A program made the position numbers and the translations under genes. From the NCBI RefSeq assembly GCF_900103825.1, contig NZ_FNIF01000015.1, positions 27,014 to 91,013 of the forward strand: DNA of 64,000 nt, given 5' to 3'. Source of the stretch: Paenibacillus sp. yr247. Lineage in GTDB: Bacteria > Bacillota > Bacilli > Paenibacillales > NBRC-103111. Positions 1 through 8,495 of this stretch are shown here, piece after piece. The first letter of the stretch is position 1. The number at the start of each line of letters is the position of its first letter. The notes under the pieces are model-generated. The model was not told the DNA's origin and searched no databases. It saw only the letters and a list, made by a program, of their open reading frames with translations.

Positions 1-1000
1 TGGCAATAAGTATTTCACCTTTGAGATCTTGCTCCGAAGATTCATTTACTTTTTGCTGAACCGTTTGGATCACATTCTGCAGCCCTTTTACTTCTACAGA
101 AACACCCTCAAATTGTTTGTGTAGTAATTCTATTGTCGCAGCAACTTCATTTCTGATGTCCTGTTCGAACAGCTCAGCTACCTTTTTGATGAGAATCTGG
201 ATTACGCTGCGCAGTTCCGTTAATTCTTCAGAAATGGCGTCATATCGTTTGACTAGTGATCCTGCTGTGGCATTCATTTCACTTCGGATTTCTTGTTCCA
301 ACACTTCGGTTACCTTTTCCGTGTGAAGATGAATCACATTACCTAGTTCCTTTATATCCTCAGAAACGCCTTCATAACGTTGGTTCAGTAACTCCGTTGT
401 GGCAGTAAGTATTTCACCTTTGAGATCTTGCTCTGAAACTTCAATTACCTTTTGCTGAACAGTTTGGATCACATTCTGCAGCTTTGTTACTTCTACAAAA
501 ACACCCTCTATTTGGCTGTTCAGTAATTCTATTGGGGCAGCAACTTCACTTCTGATGTCTTGTTCGAACTCCTCAGCTTCCTTTTGGGTGAGTATCTGAA
601 TCACGTTACGCAGTTCCGCTACTTCTTCAGAAATGGCGTCATATCGTTTGATCAGTGATATTGCAGTGGCATTCATTTCACTTCGGATTTCTTTTTCCAA
701 CTCTCTGGTTACTTTTTGCGTGTGGAGTTGAATCACATTGCATAGTTCCTTTACATCCTCCGAAATGCCTTCATAACGTTGGTTCAGTAACTCCGTTGTG
801 GCAGTAAGTATTTCACTTTTGAGATCTTGCTCCGAAACCTCAGCTTCCTTTCGGGTGAGAAACTGGATCACGTTACGCAGTTCCGTTACTTCTTCCAAAA
901 CACCGTTATAACGGTTGTTCAGTGTTTCAACAATGGCTGTAATCCTTTCACCTTTAATTGCTTGTTCCGAAATTTCGAAAACCTTTTGCGTAAGAGTATG
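1..1000. repeat. 399-bp tandem repeat inside the coiled-coil gene
   Basis: The string AAGTATTTCA followed by a near-identical tract recurs at 8, 407 and 806, a spacing of exactly 399 bp each time (133 codons). Each repeat holds three related units of 44-45 residues. 133 is 19 x 7, so the heptad phase is kept across copies. A weaker copy extends to about 1000. Confidence 0.85.
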
Positions 1001-1585
1001 GATTATTTTAGAAAGTTCCGTGACTTCATTAGTTAACTGAACGAACTGAGAGTTGGAGTGATCCACACTAGGTGATACCAGCCTAGCACCTACTGTTGAC
1101 GATATACCAACCATTTGATTCAGGTCGTTTATATGCTCCTTTACCTCCCTTGGAGCTCTATTCTCTTCTATTTTTTGCTTGAGGAGCTGTACCATGTTGC
1201 GTAATTCCATTGTTTCTTTACTTAACTGCAAGTTGGAGCTGTTTACAGCTGAAGGTAAGGGTGATTTGTTTACGGCAAGAGGTAAATTCGAGTCAGGAAC
1301 AATAGTAGGTGTAGGAGGTAAAGGCTTTTCTTCCTTATTTAGTGCGATAATTGCCTTCTCGCGCATTTCCTGTAAGTGTTCTTTTATTAACTTAAGTGGT
1401 TTATTGGCATCTTTCATATTGGAAATGATCTGAAAAATTTCGATGGCTTCTTCGGTGTACCTGAGGTATCCACCAACAGCTATGGTCGGAAGAAATTCGC
1501 GAAAATGATTTGACCATTCAACCACAGTTGTTCGCGATTTTCCAATTTTACCGGCGATCTCGACGATCTTATATGACCTTTTCAT
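1..1585 (-). CDS. RacA-like MerR-HTH protein with long repetitive coiled coil (3' end outside window)
   Basis: The frame is open from an ATG at 1585 to the window edge, so about 528 residues are visible and the C-terminus is missing. Residues 1-70 form a MerR/RacA-type winged helix: an HTH (IVEIAGKIGKSRTTVVEW) followed by a YLRYTEEAIEIF wing like that of RacA, the Bacillus chromosome-anchoring protein. A Pro/Ser-rich linker (about 80-120) leads into a continuous coiled coil of 44-45-residue units of the type ELRNVIQ..TQKV..EQDI.SE. Every third unit repeats almost exactly. An in-frame TAG three codons upstream fixes the start; the ribosome site is weak. By family a role in DNA binding with a filamentous tail is likely; partner and purpose are unknown. 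It could also be a phage or plasmid-type DUF3967-like MerR protein. The HTH and coiled coil are clear; the function is a guess. Confidence 0.75.
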   Translation of the reverse strand, partial: MKRSYKIVEIAGKIGKSRTTVVEWSNHFREFLPTIAVGGYLRYTEEAIEIFQIISNMKDANKPLKLIKEHLQEMREKAIIALNKEEKPLPPTPTIVPDSNLPLAVNKSPLPSAVNSSNLQLSKETMELRNMVQLLKQKIEENRAPREVKEHINDLNQMVGISSTVGARLVSPSVDHSNSQFVQLTNEVTELSKIIHTLTQKVFEISEQAIKGERITAIVETLNNRYNGVLEEVTELRNVIQFLTRKEAEVSEQDLKSEILTATTELLNQRYEGISEDVKELCNVIQLHTQKVTRELEKEIRSEMNATAISLIKRYDAISEEVAELRNVIQILTQKEAEEFEQDIRSEVAAPIELLNSQIEGVFVEVTKLQNVIQTVQQKVIEVSEQDLKGEILTATTELLNQRYEGVSEDIKELGNVIHLHTEKVTEVLEQEIRSEMNATAGSLVKRYDAISEELTELRSVIQILIKKVAELFEQDIRNEVAATIELLHKQFEGVSVEVKGLQNVIQTVQQKVNESSEQDLKGEILIA

Positions 1586-1643
1586 TGTTATCTATCGTCA
1601 TCCTTTCTTCTTATTTCCATTAGGCTTAGGCATTAGCTACATC

Positions 1644-1673
1644 ATATTATTCAGGACATTAAACAATTGACAA
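1644..1673 (-). promoter_or_regulatory. Predicted sigma-A promoter of the coiled-coil gene
   Basis: On the minus strand TTGTCA (1668-1673) and TAATAT (1644-1649) are separated by 18 bp, about 60 bp upstream of the ATG at 1585. Confidence 0.5.
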
Positions 1674-1700
1674 TGAATGAGGGGAAATAGTTATCACACA

Positions 1701-1733
1701 AAAAAGAGGAACCCACCCTAAGCAGTTTCCTCT
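1701..1733 (-). terminator. Intrinsic terminator-like hairpin
   Basis: On the minus strand AGAGGAA pairs with TTCCTCT and is followed by a T run. It lies between the stronger terminator at 1896-1946 and the coiled-coil promoter, so it may be a backup terminator insulating that gene. Confidence 0.55.
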
Positions 1734-1895
1734 GTACATGTCTTTTTGAACATCCATAATGTTCCGCTTTTGCTTTTTATATCAATGGATCATGTGCTCG
1801 AATGAGAGCTTTTAGGTTCCTCTCACTTATCCCGTTTTGCATGAAGTTAAATGATTTTTGGCTGCACATATACGGCGGCATTATGACCGAGACAT

Positions 1896-1946
1896 GAAAA
1901 TAACAAACAGGCATGCTCCTCGGCAGCATGCCTGTTTGTTATTTTC
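1896..1946 (-). terminator. Strong terminator of the arsR-SRPBCC operon
   Basis: A perfect 22-bp inverted repeat (1896-1917 and 1925-1946) with a 7-nt loop. The arms end in A- and T-rich tracts, so it can work in both directions. It lies 17 bp past the SRPBCC stop codon. The rest of the 1586-1962 gap shows no gene. Confidence 0.85.
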
Positions 1947-1962
1947 GTGTAATTTTAAGCTT

Positions 1963-2445
1963 CTATTGTAACTGGTTGACTGCTACAACGTACTTCTCAT
2001 GCCATTTTTCCCATTCACCTTTTGGAAAGTCCATAAAATGGCCATCCAATAAAGCAGAAAAAACATCGAGGCATACATGCCATCCTGATAAATCTTTTGA
2101 TGTATGATCGGTTAACGTGCTAATAAACTCTTTTAATATTAGTAAACAGCCTTCAGGTTTTGGATATAATTCGAAGCGAACCCGATCGTTACCCCACTTG
2201 AATTCTAGGACGGAGTATGGTTCGAAATCGGTAATCTCGATATCAAAAAATGTTCCTGTGCCATCCTTCATATCAAATTTTATAGTTCCACCTATCCGAA
2301 GTTCCTCAACTTGGAGATTTGGCATCCATTTTCCGAGCTTATCATTTTCTGTTAAAGCTGCCCAAACTTTCTCTACTGAATGTTTTAATGGACGATCAAA
2401 TCTAGCGACATAGCCACCCTCAACTTTTTCTATTGATGCTAACAT
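1963..2445 (-). CDS. SRPBCC (AHSA1-like) domain protein
   Basis: 160 residues with the START/Bet v1-like AHSA1 pattern: an early FDRPLKHSVEKVWAALTE segment, the LGKWMPNL turn, and a strand-rich middle (GTFFDIEITDFEPYSVLEFKW). Such proteins have a hydrophobic cavity. In Bacillales they are commonly paired with an ArsR regulator, as here, but the ligand is generally unknown. The ATG at 2445 is chosen because GAGGAGG lies about 8 nt upstream; an in-frame ATG at 2463 would put that ribosome site inside the coding sequence. The start is 4 bp past the end of the upstream arsR gene, so the pair is probably translationally coupled. Confidence 0.85.
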   Translation of the reverse strand: MLASIEKVEGGYVARFDRPLKHSVEKVWAALTENDKLGKWMPNLQVEELRIGGTIKFDMKDGTGTFFDIEITDFEPYSVLEFKWGNDRVRFELYPKPEGCLLILKEFISTLTDHTSKDLSGWHVCLDVFSALLDGHFMDFPKGEWEKWHEKYVVAVNQLQ

Positions 2446-2449
2446 TTTT

Positions 2450-2773
2450 TTATTCCTCCTCATCTAAAAACTGTTCAAGTGCATCGAGCTTGTTCGACCA
2501 GAATCGACGATAAGGCTCTAGCCAATTATCAATTTCTACTAGCGGTTCCGCACGTAAATGGTAAATGTGCTTCTGTGAATCCTTGCTAATTGTCACTAAT
2601 CCAGCTTCACGCAATATTCGAAGATGCTTAGATACGCCTGGTTGACTCAATTGAGAACGTTCGACAAGCTCCCCAACAGATCTTGGTCGAGTTCTTAGAA
2701 GGTCTATTATGTTTCTGCGGTTTGTTTCGGCTATTATCTCGAATAGGTTCGTGGTTCCCTTTTGATTTAGCAT
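2450..2773 (-). CDS. ArsR family transcriptional regulator
   Basis: 107 residues forming one winged-helix domain: ETNRRNIIDLLR, then SVGELVERSQLSQPGVSKHL as the recognition helix region, then a wing around HIYHLRAEPL. No cysteine metal site is visible, so this is an SdpR/YczG-like non-metal member. It is co-transcribed with the SRPBCC gene and likely represses this two-gene unit. The ATG has an AGGACGG ribosome site. Direct repeats just upstream could be its operator. Confidence 0.9.
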   Translation of the reverse strand: MLNQKGTTNLFEIIAETNRRNIIDLLRTRPRSVGELVERSQLSQPGVSKHLRILREAGLVTISKDSQKHIYHLRAEPLVEIDNWLEPYRRFWSNKLDALEQFLDEEE

Positions 2774-2802
2774 GATAATAACCGTCCTGTTTATTTAATT
2801 GA

Positions 2803-2826
2803 GGTTATATTACCATACGGTTATAT
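2803..2826 (-). promoter_or_regulatory. Candidate ArsR operator: direct GGTTATAT repeat
   Basis: GGTTATAT occurs at 2803-2810 and again at 2819-2826, one and a half helical turns apart, 30-50 bp upstream of the arsR start in AT-rich promoter DNA. Assignment to this regulator is by position only. Confidence 0.4.
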
Positions 2827-2829
2827 AAT

Positions 2830-3112
2830 GTTCAAGTATGTCCGATTTAAAAAGTCTTCTTAAAACAGACGGGCAGCATTGGGCGATTGGTGGAGCTGTT
2901 GTTTATGCGAAGATGCTGAAAACCATAGGTCTATATACTCCCTATTATTCAGCTATTTTATGTCTGCAACTTTGGCAAAATTTCGAATCTACTTCATTCT
3001 CAGTCTGGCAGCTGCTGCAGGTTATTTTATTGGTTTCAGAGATAGATGCCTCTCCTACTCGCTGCTTCGGATGCTCCCTGTTTTACTTTTCCAAAAAAAG
3101 ACATGGATAAAA
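2830..3112. other. Gap with no convincing gene
   Basis: Two overlapping plus-strand frames are open here. One begins at 2838 (SDLKSLLKTDGQHW...) and a second at 2879 carries a hydrophobic stretch (ILSLAAAAGYFIGF). Neither has a good ribosome site. Together they could be a frameshifted remnant of a membrane transporter, but I cannot name a family. Confidence 0.3.
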
Positions 3113-3142
3113 ACAGCCCCACTCCAATAGAGTAAGGGCTGT
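3113..3142 (-). terminator. Terminator of dctA
   Basis: On the minus strand ACAGCCC pairs with GGGCTGT, the inner bases ACTC/GAGT extend the stem, and a T-rich tract follows. It begins 22 bp past the dctA stop. Confidence 0.85.
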
Positions 3143-3164
3143 GTCCATTATTCAAATAGATATG

Positions 3165-4448
3165 CTATACCGAGAAAGCATTATCCTCATTCGCAACAGG
3201 GAGATTTTTACTTTTCGAGTTATCGAACTGATTCTCGCTCTTTGAAATCACAACCGTTGCGACGGCGTTGCCGATCATGTTGGTGATCGCCCGTGCTTCA
3301 GACATAAAGCGATCGACACCGAGGAGCAGGGCCATGCCTTCGATTGGAATAATATGACCCGGAAGGGCAGTTAATAAAGATGCCGTGGCAACGAAAGCAG
3401 TACCAGAGACACCAGCCGCTCCCTTAGAGATAACCATCGCTACACCAAGCATTGTCAGCAACTGAGCCCAGTTGAGATCTACACCGAAAGCTTGAGCGAT
3501 GAACAAGGGAGCCATAACCATATAGAGCGAGCTTCCATCAGGGTTAAAGGAGTATCCCGTTGGAACGACGAGGCCAACAACGGATTTAGCGCAGCCATAT
3601 TGTTCAAGTCGTTCCATTAAACTTGGCAATGCTGATTCAGAAGAAGATGTTCCTAAGACAAGCAATATTTCTCCTTTAATGAATTTAAGCAGGTTAAAAA
3701 TGTTAAACCCGAAGTATCGCGCGATCAGCCCAAGAACGATTACGATAAATAAGAACATAGTGATATAGACACAAGCCATCATCTTTCCTAAGGAGAAGAG
3801 AGAACCGATTCCGAACTTGCCGATTGTGAATGCCATTGCGCCGCCTGCTGCTAAAGGCGATACGCGCATGATGATGCCAACAATTTTAAAGAAGACATCA
3901 TTGAGCCTTTCGAGGAGATCAGTTAACGGTTTTGACCTTTCCTTCAATGGCAGAAGGGCAAAAGCGAACAAAAGTGCGAAAAATAATACAGGAAGCATGT
4001 CGCCTTTTGCAAACGCGCCGATAACATTGTCAGGAACAATATTCACGAGGAAATCAATCCAACCTTGCGAGGCATCATTTGCTTGTTTCGTAATCTTGGC
4101 TACATCCGCAGCAGCCTTGCCTAACTGGCTGGTATCCATACCTTTGCCAGGCTGAACGAAGTACATGACGGAGACGCCAATAATCATGGCAAGTGTTGTT
4201 ACAAGTTCAAAATAAAGCAGCGCCTTTCCACCGATGCGGCCGACCTTTTTTAAGCTGCCCATGTTGTTTATGCCTATGACAATAGTGAGGAATACAATGG
4301 GGACGATAACCATTTTAATTAATTTAATGAACACATCGGCAAGCACTTTCAGTTGTACACCAAATGCAGGGAAAATCTGTCCAATAAAAACACCGATAAT
4401 GATAGCAATAATTACTTGTACCGTTAAGTTTTTAAGATTGACCCTCAT
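3165..4448 (-). CDS. dctA: DctA-type C4-dicarboxylate symporter (DAACS family)
   Basis: 427 residues from the ATG at 4448, chosen for its AGAGGG ribosome site; a codon at 4484 lies upstream without one. It has the DAACS architecture of about eight helices with two re-entrant hairpins. Diagnostic motifs are the serine-rich hairpin LGTSSSESALP, the transport motif VPTGYSFNPDGSSLYM, and the C-terminal DRFMSEARAITNMIGN close to DctA. It should import succinate, fumarate, malate or related acids with Na+ or H+. The gene has its own terminator and a cre site upstream, so it is a separate unit just downstream of a large catabolic operon. Tartrate-like acids are possible substrates given the TtuC-like enzyme nearby, but GltP-like glutamate transport cannot be fully excluded. 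Confidence 0.85.
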   Translation of the reverse strand: MRVNLKNLTVQVIIAIIIGVFIGQIFPAFGVQLKVLADVFIKLIKMVIVPIVFLTIVIGINNMGSLKKVGRIGGKALLYFELVTTLAMIIGVSVMYFVQPGKGMDTSQLGKAAADVAKITKQANDASQGWIDFLVNIVPDNVIGAFAKGDMLPVLFFALLFAFALLPLKERSKPLTDLLERLNDVFFKIVGIIMRVSPLAAGGAMAFTIGKFGIGSLFSLGKMMACVYITMFLFIVIVLGLIARYFGFNIFNLLKFIKGEILLVLGTSSSESALPSLMERLEQYGCAKSVVGLVVPTGYSFNPDGSSLYMVMAPLFIAQAFGVDLNWAQLLTMLGVAMVISKGAAGVSGTAFVATASLLTALPGHIIPIEGMALLLGVDRFMSEARAITNMIGNAVATVVISKSENQFDNSKSKNLPVANEDNAFSV

Positions 4449-4491
4449 GCTAATCCCTCTTTTCTTATTTTGTAAGTGTTTCACGCCAAAA

Positions 4492-4506
4492 TGAATCCGC
4501 TTACAT
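4492..4506 (-). promoter_or_regulatory. Predicted cre site (CcpA) upstream of dctA
   Basis: The minus strand reads ATGTAAGCGGATTCA, matching all positions of the Bacillus cre consensus WTGNAANCGNWNNCW. It lies about 45 bp upstream of the dctA start, a position suited to CcpA carbon-catabolite repression. Confidence 0.65.
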
Positions 4507-4523
4507 TACTATTTCATAAAAAA

Positions 4524-4564
4524 GAGGGCATTATGTTCACTCTAAAGTAAAACGATGCCCCCTC
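4524..4564 (-). terminator. Terminator of the large catabolic operon
   Basis: On the minus strand GAGGGGGCAT pairs with ATGCCCTC and is followed by TTTTTT. It lies about 20 bp past the stop codon at 4586 and separates the operon from dctA. Confidence 0.85.
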
Positions 4565-4585
4565 ATGCTGCTCCTCAGGTTGATC

Positions 4586-5464
4586 CTAGTCTAATCCAGC
4601 GTCCGATTCGAGTGATTTAATTAGGGCTGCCCATTCCAGATCACCCCAACCGCGTGAAATCCCCTCCAAAAAGTGGTTTCGTACTAAATCAGCAATTGGC
4701 AGTGGCGTAGACACAGCCTCCGCTGCTTGCAGCATAAGCTTTACGTCCTTCAGACCTAGCTTCATTTTGAAACCAGCCGGTTCAAAGAGACGTTCATTGA
4801 TGATTCTTCCGTAATTTTGATAAATCGGGGAACGGAAAAATGAATTGGCAACCTCTAAGAACTGTCCAGGATCTACGCCATGCTTACGTACGAGCACCAA
4901 AGCTTCTGATAGTGCCTCAAGCATGGCGATAATGAGGAAGTTATTCGCGAGCTTGACGACATTGGCCATTTGAACCTCATCTCCGACTACGAAGATATTT
5001 TTTCCTAACGCCTCCAAAACCGGCCAAACTTTCTCACGCGCTTTTGCCGGACCGGCTACCATAACGCGAAGTTCAGCCGCTTCCGCTGCATCCGGACGGC
5101 CCAAAACGTTAGCGGAAACGCACTGTTGACCGTGAGCTTGATGAGCTTCGGCCATCCGCTTCGCTAGATCAATGCTGATCGTGCTTGTAGATACATGAAT
5201 CCCTCCTTCTGGCAAGCCCTCCAATAGCCCATTTGCGCCAAAAACAACTTCTTCTGCAGCGGTATCGTCCGCTAGCATACTAAGAACAATCCCTGCTTCA
5301 CGAGCCACTTCAGCAGGCGTCGCGCAAAACTTAGCGCCTTGCAGGATCAAAGGATCAGCCTTGGACGCTGTGCGATTATAAACCACCAGTTCGTGTCCTG
5401 CTTTAAGAATGTTTTGAGCCATGGGAAACCCCATGTTACCTAGACCTACGAATCCTACTTTCAT
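4586..5464 (-). CDS. NAD(P)-dependent beta-hydroxyacid dehydrogenase (GarR / HIBADH family)
   Basis: 292 residues. The N-terminal Rossmann fold begins with VGFVGLGNMGFPMA; the substrate loop is VSTSTIS and the catalytic lysine lies in NVVKLANNF. These place it with 3-hydroxyisobutyrate and tartronate-semialdehyde (2-hydroxy-3-oxopropionate) reductases. The usual DAPVSGG loop reads SANVLGRP, which points to a subgroup with different substrate preference, so the exact substrate is open. The ATG at 5464 has AGGAG 8 nt upstream; the ATG at 5470 is too close to that site. Last gene of the operon, before the terminator at 4524-4564. Confidence 0.85.
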   Translation of the reverse strand: MKVGFVGLGNMGFPMAQNILKAGHELVVYNRTASKADPLILQGAKFCATPAEVAREAGIVLSMLADDTAAEEVVFGANGLLEGLPEGGIHVSTSTISIDLAKRMAEAHQAHGQQCVSANVLGRPDAAEAAELRVMVAGPAKAREKVWPVLEALGKNIFVVGDEVQMANVVKLANNFLIIAMLEALSEALVLVRKHGVDPGQFLEVANSFFRSPIYQNYGRIINERLFEPAGFKMKLGLKDVKLMLQAAEAVSTPLPIADLVRNHFLEGISRGWGDLEWAALIKSLESDAGLD

Positions 5465-5513
5465 TTTCATCTCTCCTTCAAAAAATTTAGATTAGAAATA
5501 TTAAATAACTGTA

Positions 5514-5912
5514 CTAATCAACCTGCACATAACCAGCTTTCTTTAAAGAAGGAGCACCGCCATAAAGCCATACGGTTTCCATTTCTTCTGTCGGATGTGT
5601 ATTTTTGAAATAATGTCTTTCACCTTTTGGAACAAACAGCAAATCTCCTGGACCAATTTCAAATTGCTCGTCACCGCTGATCGCGATTCCATGTCCGCGG
5701 ATAACATACAGAATCTCTTCCGCATTCGGATGCGCATGGAGCTCATGAGCACCTCCTCCAGGACCGAATATGGTGTGTCCGAAAGTGGTATATTGAGATC
5801 CCATCGTATCTTCGGTACATACCCACTTAACTTCCATCCGGACCCAACCCTCTTCGGTCTTAAGTGATTTGTCTGGGGTAACCTCGCTGATATTGATTTT
5901 ACGAACTGTCAT
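5514..5912 (-). CDS. Single-domain cupin protein
   Basis: 132 residues with one cupin_2 barrel. Motif 1 is HELHAHPNAEEILYVIRG and motif 2 is GPGDLLFVPKGERHYF, giving a His/His/Glu plus His metal site. Small cupins in catabolic operons may be isomerases, dioxygenases or sugar-binding proteins; nothing here decides which. The ATG at 5912 has AGGGTG upstream; a GTG at 5921 is the alternative. It sits between the sugar permease gene and the hydroxyacid dehydrogenase, so it probably acts on the imported compound. Confidence 0.8.
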   Translation of the reverse strand: MTVRKINISEVTPDKSLKTEEGWVRMEVKWVCTEDTMGSQYTTFGHTIFGPGGGAHELHAHPNAEEILYVIRGHGIAISGDEQFEIGPGDLLFVPKGERHYFKNTHPTEEMETVWLYGGAPSLKKAGYVQVD

Positions 5913-5969
5913 CCTGCTCACCCTGCCTTTCCCTAAGATATAATTAGATCATTTTTAAGAATTTCCATC

Positions 5970-6959
5970 CTATTTAGCACGATTTCGGAAACGGTCAATG
6001 AGAACGGCAATAATAATAATTGCGCCAATGACCACTTGCTTCCAAAAGGAAGATACATCCATTAAATTTAGGCCGTTGCTTATGATGCCGATCAGTAAGG
6101 CACCATATAAGGTACCCCATACCCCACCGACACCCCCCATTAAACTGGCCCCACCGATCACGGCAGCTGCAATAGCATTTAACTCGTAACCTTCAGCTGC
6201 AGTTGGTAGAGCGGTAAATAATTTGGATGTCAGTAAAATGGCTGTTAGACCTGCTAAAGCACCGGCTGCTGTATAAACAACCCACTGAACCCGATCCACT
6301 CGAATTCCAGACAATCGCGAAGTTTCCTCACCCCCCCCAATGGCGTATAAATATCTGCCCATCCAAGTTTTCTTAAGAATGAAATGAACGATGATAAACA
6401 ATACCATGATGATTGAAACTGGCGTTGGAATACCTAAAACATTTCCGCTCCCTATAAATTGATAGGAAGTATTACTAATCGCAATCGAATTTCCAGATGT
6501 GATAACCAAGGCTAACCCTTTGGCAATACCCATCATTCCTAACGTTGCGATAAATGGAGACAATCTAGTCTTAGCGACCAACAAGCCATTCACCGCGCCG
6601 CAAACAGCGCCAGTCGCAATTCCTACTAGAATGGCAATAAAAATATTTCCGCCATGTAAGAGATAGAGTGCAGTGACAATACCTGCTAATCCTACAACAG
6701 AGCCCGCCGATAGATCGATCCCCCCAGTAATGATTACCAATAACGCTGCCAGTGCTAAAATAAAGTTCTCCGAAATTTGTTGGGCAACGTTTAATAAATT
6801 GGAAATCGTTAAAAAGTTAGGTGTCATCAAGCTGATAACCGTACAAAACAACACTAAAGCAACAAATACAGAGTACTTCCGCAAAATTTGCAGTAAAAGG
6901 CTGGACTTAAGCCACCGCCGATTTGCTACTTTTTGAAAATGGGGCTTAGAAATGTTCAA
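5970..6959 (-). CDS. Ribose-type sugar ABC transporter permease (RbsC family)
   Basis: 329 residues, about 9-10 membrane helices after a basic cytoplasmic N-terminus. The segment ITGGIDLSAGSVVGLAGI is the hallmark of RbsC/XylH/AraH permeases. The start is TTG at 6959 with GGGAGG 8 nt upstream; that ribosome site overlaps the last codons of the ATPase gene, so the two are coupled. It works with the two-domain ATPase at 6965-8458 and the binding lipoprotein at 8496-9488. The substrate is unknown; the family takes up monosaccharides, polyols and autoinducer-2. Confidence 0.9.
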   Translation of the reverse strand: MNISKPHFQKVANRRWLKSSLLLQILRKYSVFVALVLFCTVISLMTPNFLTISNLLNVAQQISENFILALAALLVIITGGIDLSAGSVVGLAGIVTALYLLHGGNIFIAILVGIATGAVCGAVNGLLVAKTRLSPFIATLGMMGIAKGLALVITSGNSIAISNTSYQFIGSGNVLGIPTPVSIIMVLFIIVHFILKKTWMGRYLYAIGGGEETSRLSGIRVDRVQWVVYTAAGALAGLTAILLTSKLFTALPTAAEGYELNAIAAAVIGGASLMGGVGGVWGTLYGALLIGIISNGLNLMDVSSFWKQVVIGAIIIIAVLIDRFRNRAK

Positions 6960-6964
6960 TTCTT

Positions 6965-8458
6965 TTACCTCCCCATCATGAAGCTTAAAACTTTTTCAGA
7001 ATCTGCCTCATCCTTCTCAATAATTGCTGTCACTTTCCCCTGGTGCATAACAAGAATCCTATCGCTCATTCCCATAATCTCAGGCAATTCGGAAGAAATC
7101 ATAATAACAGAAGCCCCTTGTTTCGCTAATTCTATTATGCAGTCGTACACTTCGGCTTTGGCGCCAACATCTATGCCACGCGTGGGTTCGTCGAAAATGA
7201 ACACTTTAGCTCTCGCACATAACCATTTAGCCAAAACCACTTTTTGTTGATTCCCACCACTTAGATTTATCGTCTTAAAGTGCACATCGGGTGTTTTAAT
7301 TTGCAGTCTTGTCTTAAATTCTTCCGCCAATCGCTTTTCCTTTGTTTTATCAACAACTCCAATTGAGGATATGTATTTTAAGATAGGCAACGTAATATTT
7401 TCCTTGATGCCCATTCCAAGTAGAAGCCCCTGCCCTTTTCTATCCTCCGGGATCAACGCAATGCCATGGTGTATGGCCTCGCTAGGATGACGAATCCTGG
7501 TTTTTTTTCCGTTCAAGTAAATCTCTCCGGAATCAATCGGATCCGCTCCATAAATAGCCCTCACAAGCTCCGTTCTCCCCGCTCCAACTAAGCCTGCGAT
7601 GCCGAGTATTTCTCCTTTCTTCAAGGAAAAAGTGATATCATGAAGCTTTCCTTGGCGAGAAAGATTTCGGACATAAAGCACCTCTTGCCCCTTTTCACTA
7701 GAGTTGCCTGGGAATCTTTCTTTGATTTCTTTACCAACCATTGCTTTAATCAGCATATTTTCATCCACATTTTGCAATGCGTTTTCGAGAACTACCCGGC
7801 CTCCTCGGAGGATCGTAATCCGATCCCCGATCTTCCAAAGCTCTTCGATCCGATGCGAAATAAAAATAATTCCTTTACCCTTACTCTTTAAATTCCGTAT
7901 GACAGAAAACAATCTTTCGACTTCTTGTTTGGATAACGAAGATGTTGGCTCATCCATCACTAGGATGTCCGGATCTGCTAATAATGCCTTCGCAATTTCA
8001 ATCATTTGCCGGTCTGCGAGAGGCAAATCCTGTACTTTAGCATCGGGACTCACATGAATCCCCAGGTCTTCTAAAATTCTTTTGGTTTTCAGAACCATTT
8101 CCCTGAATCGAACAGTTCCCAAAAACCGATTAGCCAGAGGCATTTTCCCCAAGAATACGTTCTCTGTCACAGTTAAGTTTGGTAGTAAATTTAGCTCCTG
8201 ATAGATCGTGAAAATACCTAGTTTTCCTGCTTTGATGGGATTTAACCCAGTGACTTCCCCACCTTTAACCCATATTTTTCCGCTGGTGCACTGGTATGCC
8301 CCCGAGAGGATTTTTAATAACGTGGATTTGCCGGCTCCATTTTCCCCCATCAACACATGCACTTCACCAGCGCGGACAGTAAAGTTGACATCCTCCAACG
8401 CTTTTACTCCGGGGAATTCCTTCGAAATGCCTGCCATACGCAGAAGGACTGAAGACAT
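6965..8458 (-). CDS. Ribose-type sugar ABC transporter ATPase, two ABC domains (RbsA family)
   Basis: 497 residues, the usual length. Domain 1 has Walker A GENGAGKST, signature-like LPLADRQMIEIAKAL and Walker B ILVMDEPTSSLS. Domain 2 has the degenerate P-loop GLVGAGRTE, signature LSGGNQQKVVLAKWL and Walker B FIFDEPTRGIDVGAK. An intact first site with a degenerate second P-loop is typical of this family. GAGGTGG precedes the ATG. It energises the RbsC-like permease encoded just downstream. Confidence 0.93.
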   Translation of the reverse strand: MSSVLLRMAGISKEFPGVKALEDVNFTVRAGEVHVLMGENGAGKSTLLKILSGAYQCTSGKIWVKGGEVTGLNPIKAGKLGIFTIYQELNLLPNLTVTENVFLGKMPLANRFLGTVRFREMVLKTKRILEDLGIHVSPDAKVQDLPLADRQMIEIAKALLADPDILVMDEPTSSLSKQEVERLFSVIRNLKSKGKGIIFISHRIEELWKIGDRITILRGGRVVLENALQNVDENMLIKAMVGKEIKERFPGNSSEKGQEVLYVRNLSRQGKLHDITFSLKKGEILGIAGLVGAGRTELVRAIYGADPIDSGEIYLNGKKTRIRHPSEAIHHGIALIPEDRKGQGLLLGMGIKENITLPILKYISSIGVVDKTKEKRLAEEFKTRLQIKTPDVHFKTINLSGGNQQKVVLAKWLCARAKVFIFDEPTRGIDVGAKAEVYDCIIELAKQGASVIMISSELPEIMGMSDRILVMHQGKVTAIIEKDEADSEKVLSFMMGR

Positions 8459-8495
8459 CGAACCACCTCTGTGTGAAAATGTTTAGTCCCGGTGA

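Noticed and set aside
1-1000. Regular DNA repeats that could suggest a CRISPR array or satellite
   Set aside because: The 399-bp period is in frame, the units translate as coiled coil, and there are no short identical repeats with unique spacers.
2838-3130. Overlapping plus-strand frames of 83-90 codons
   Set aside because: No ribosome site, unusual composition after the first 40 codons, and hydrophobic stretches split between two frames. Possibly a remnant, but no family can be named.
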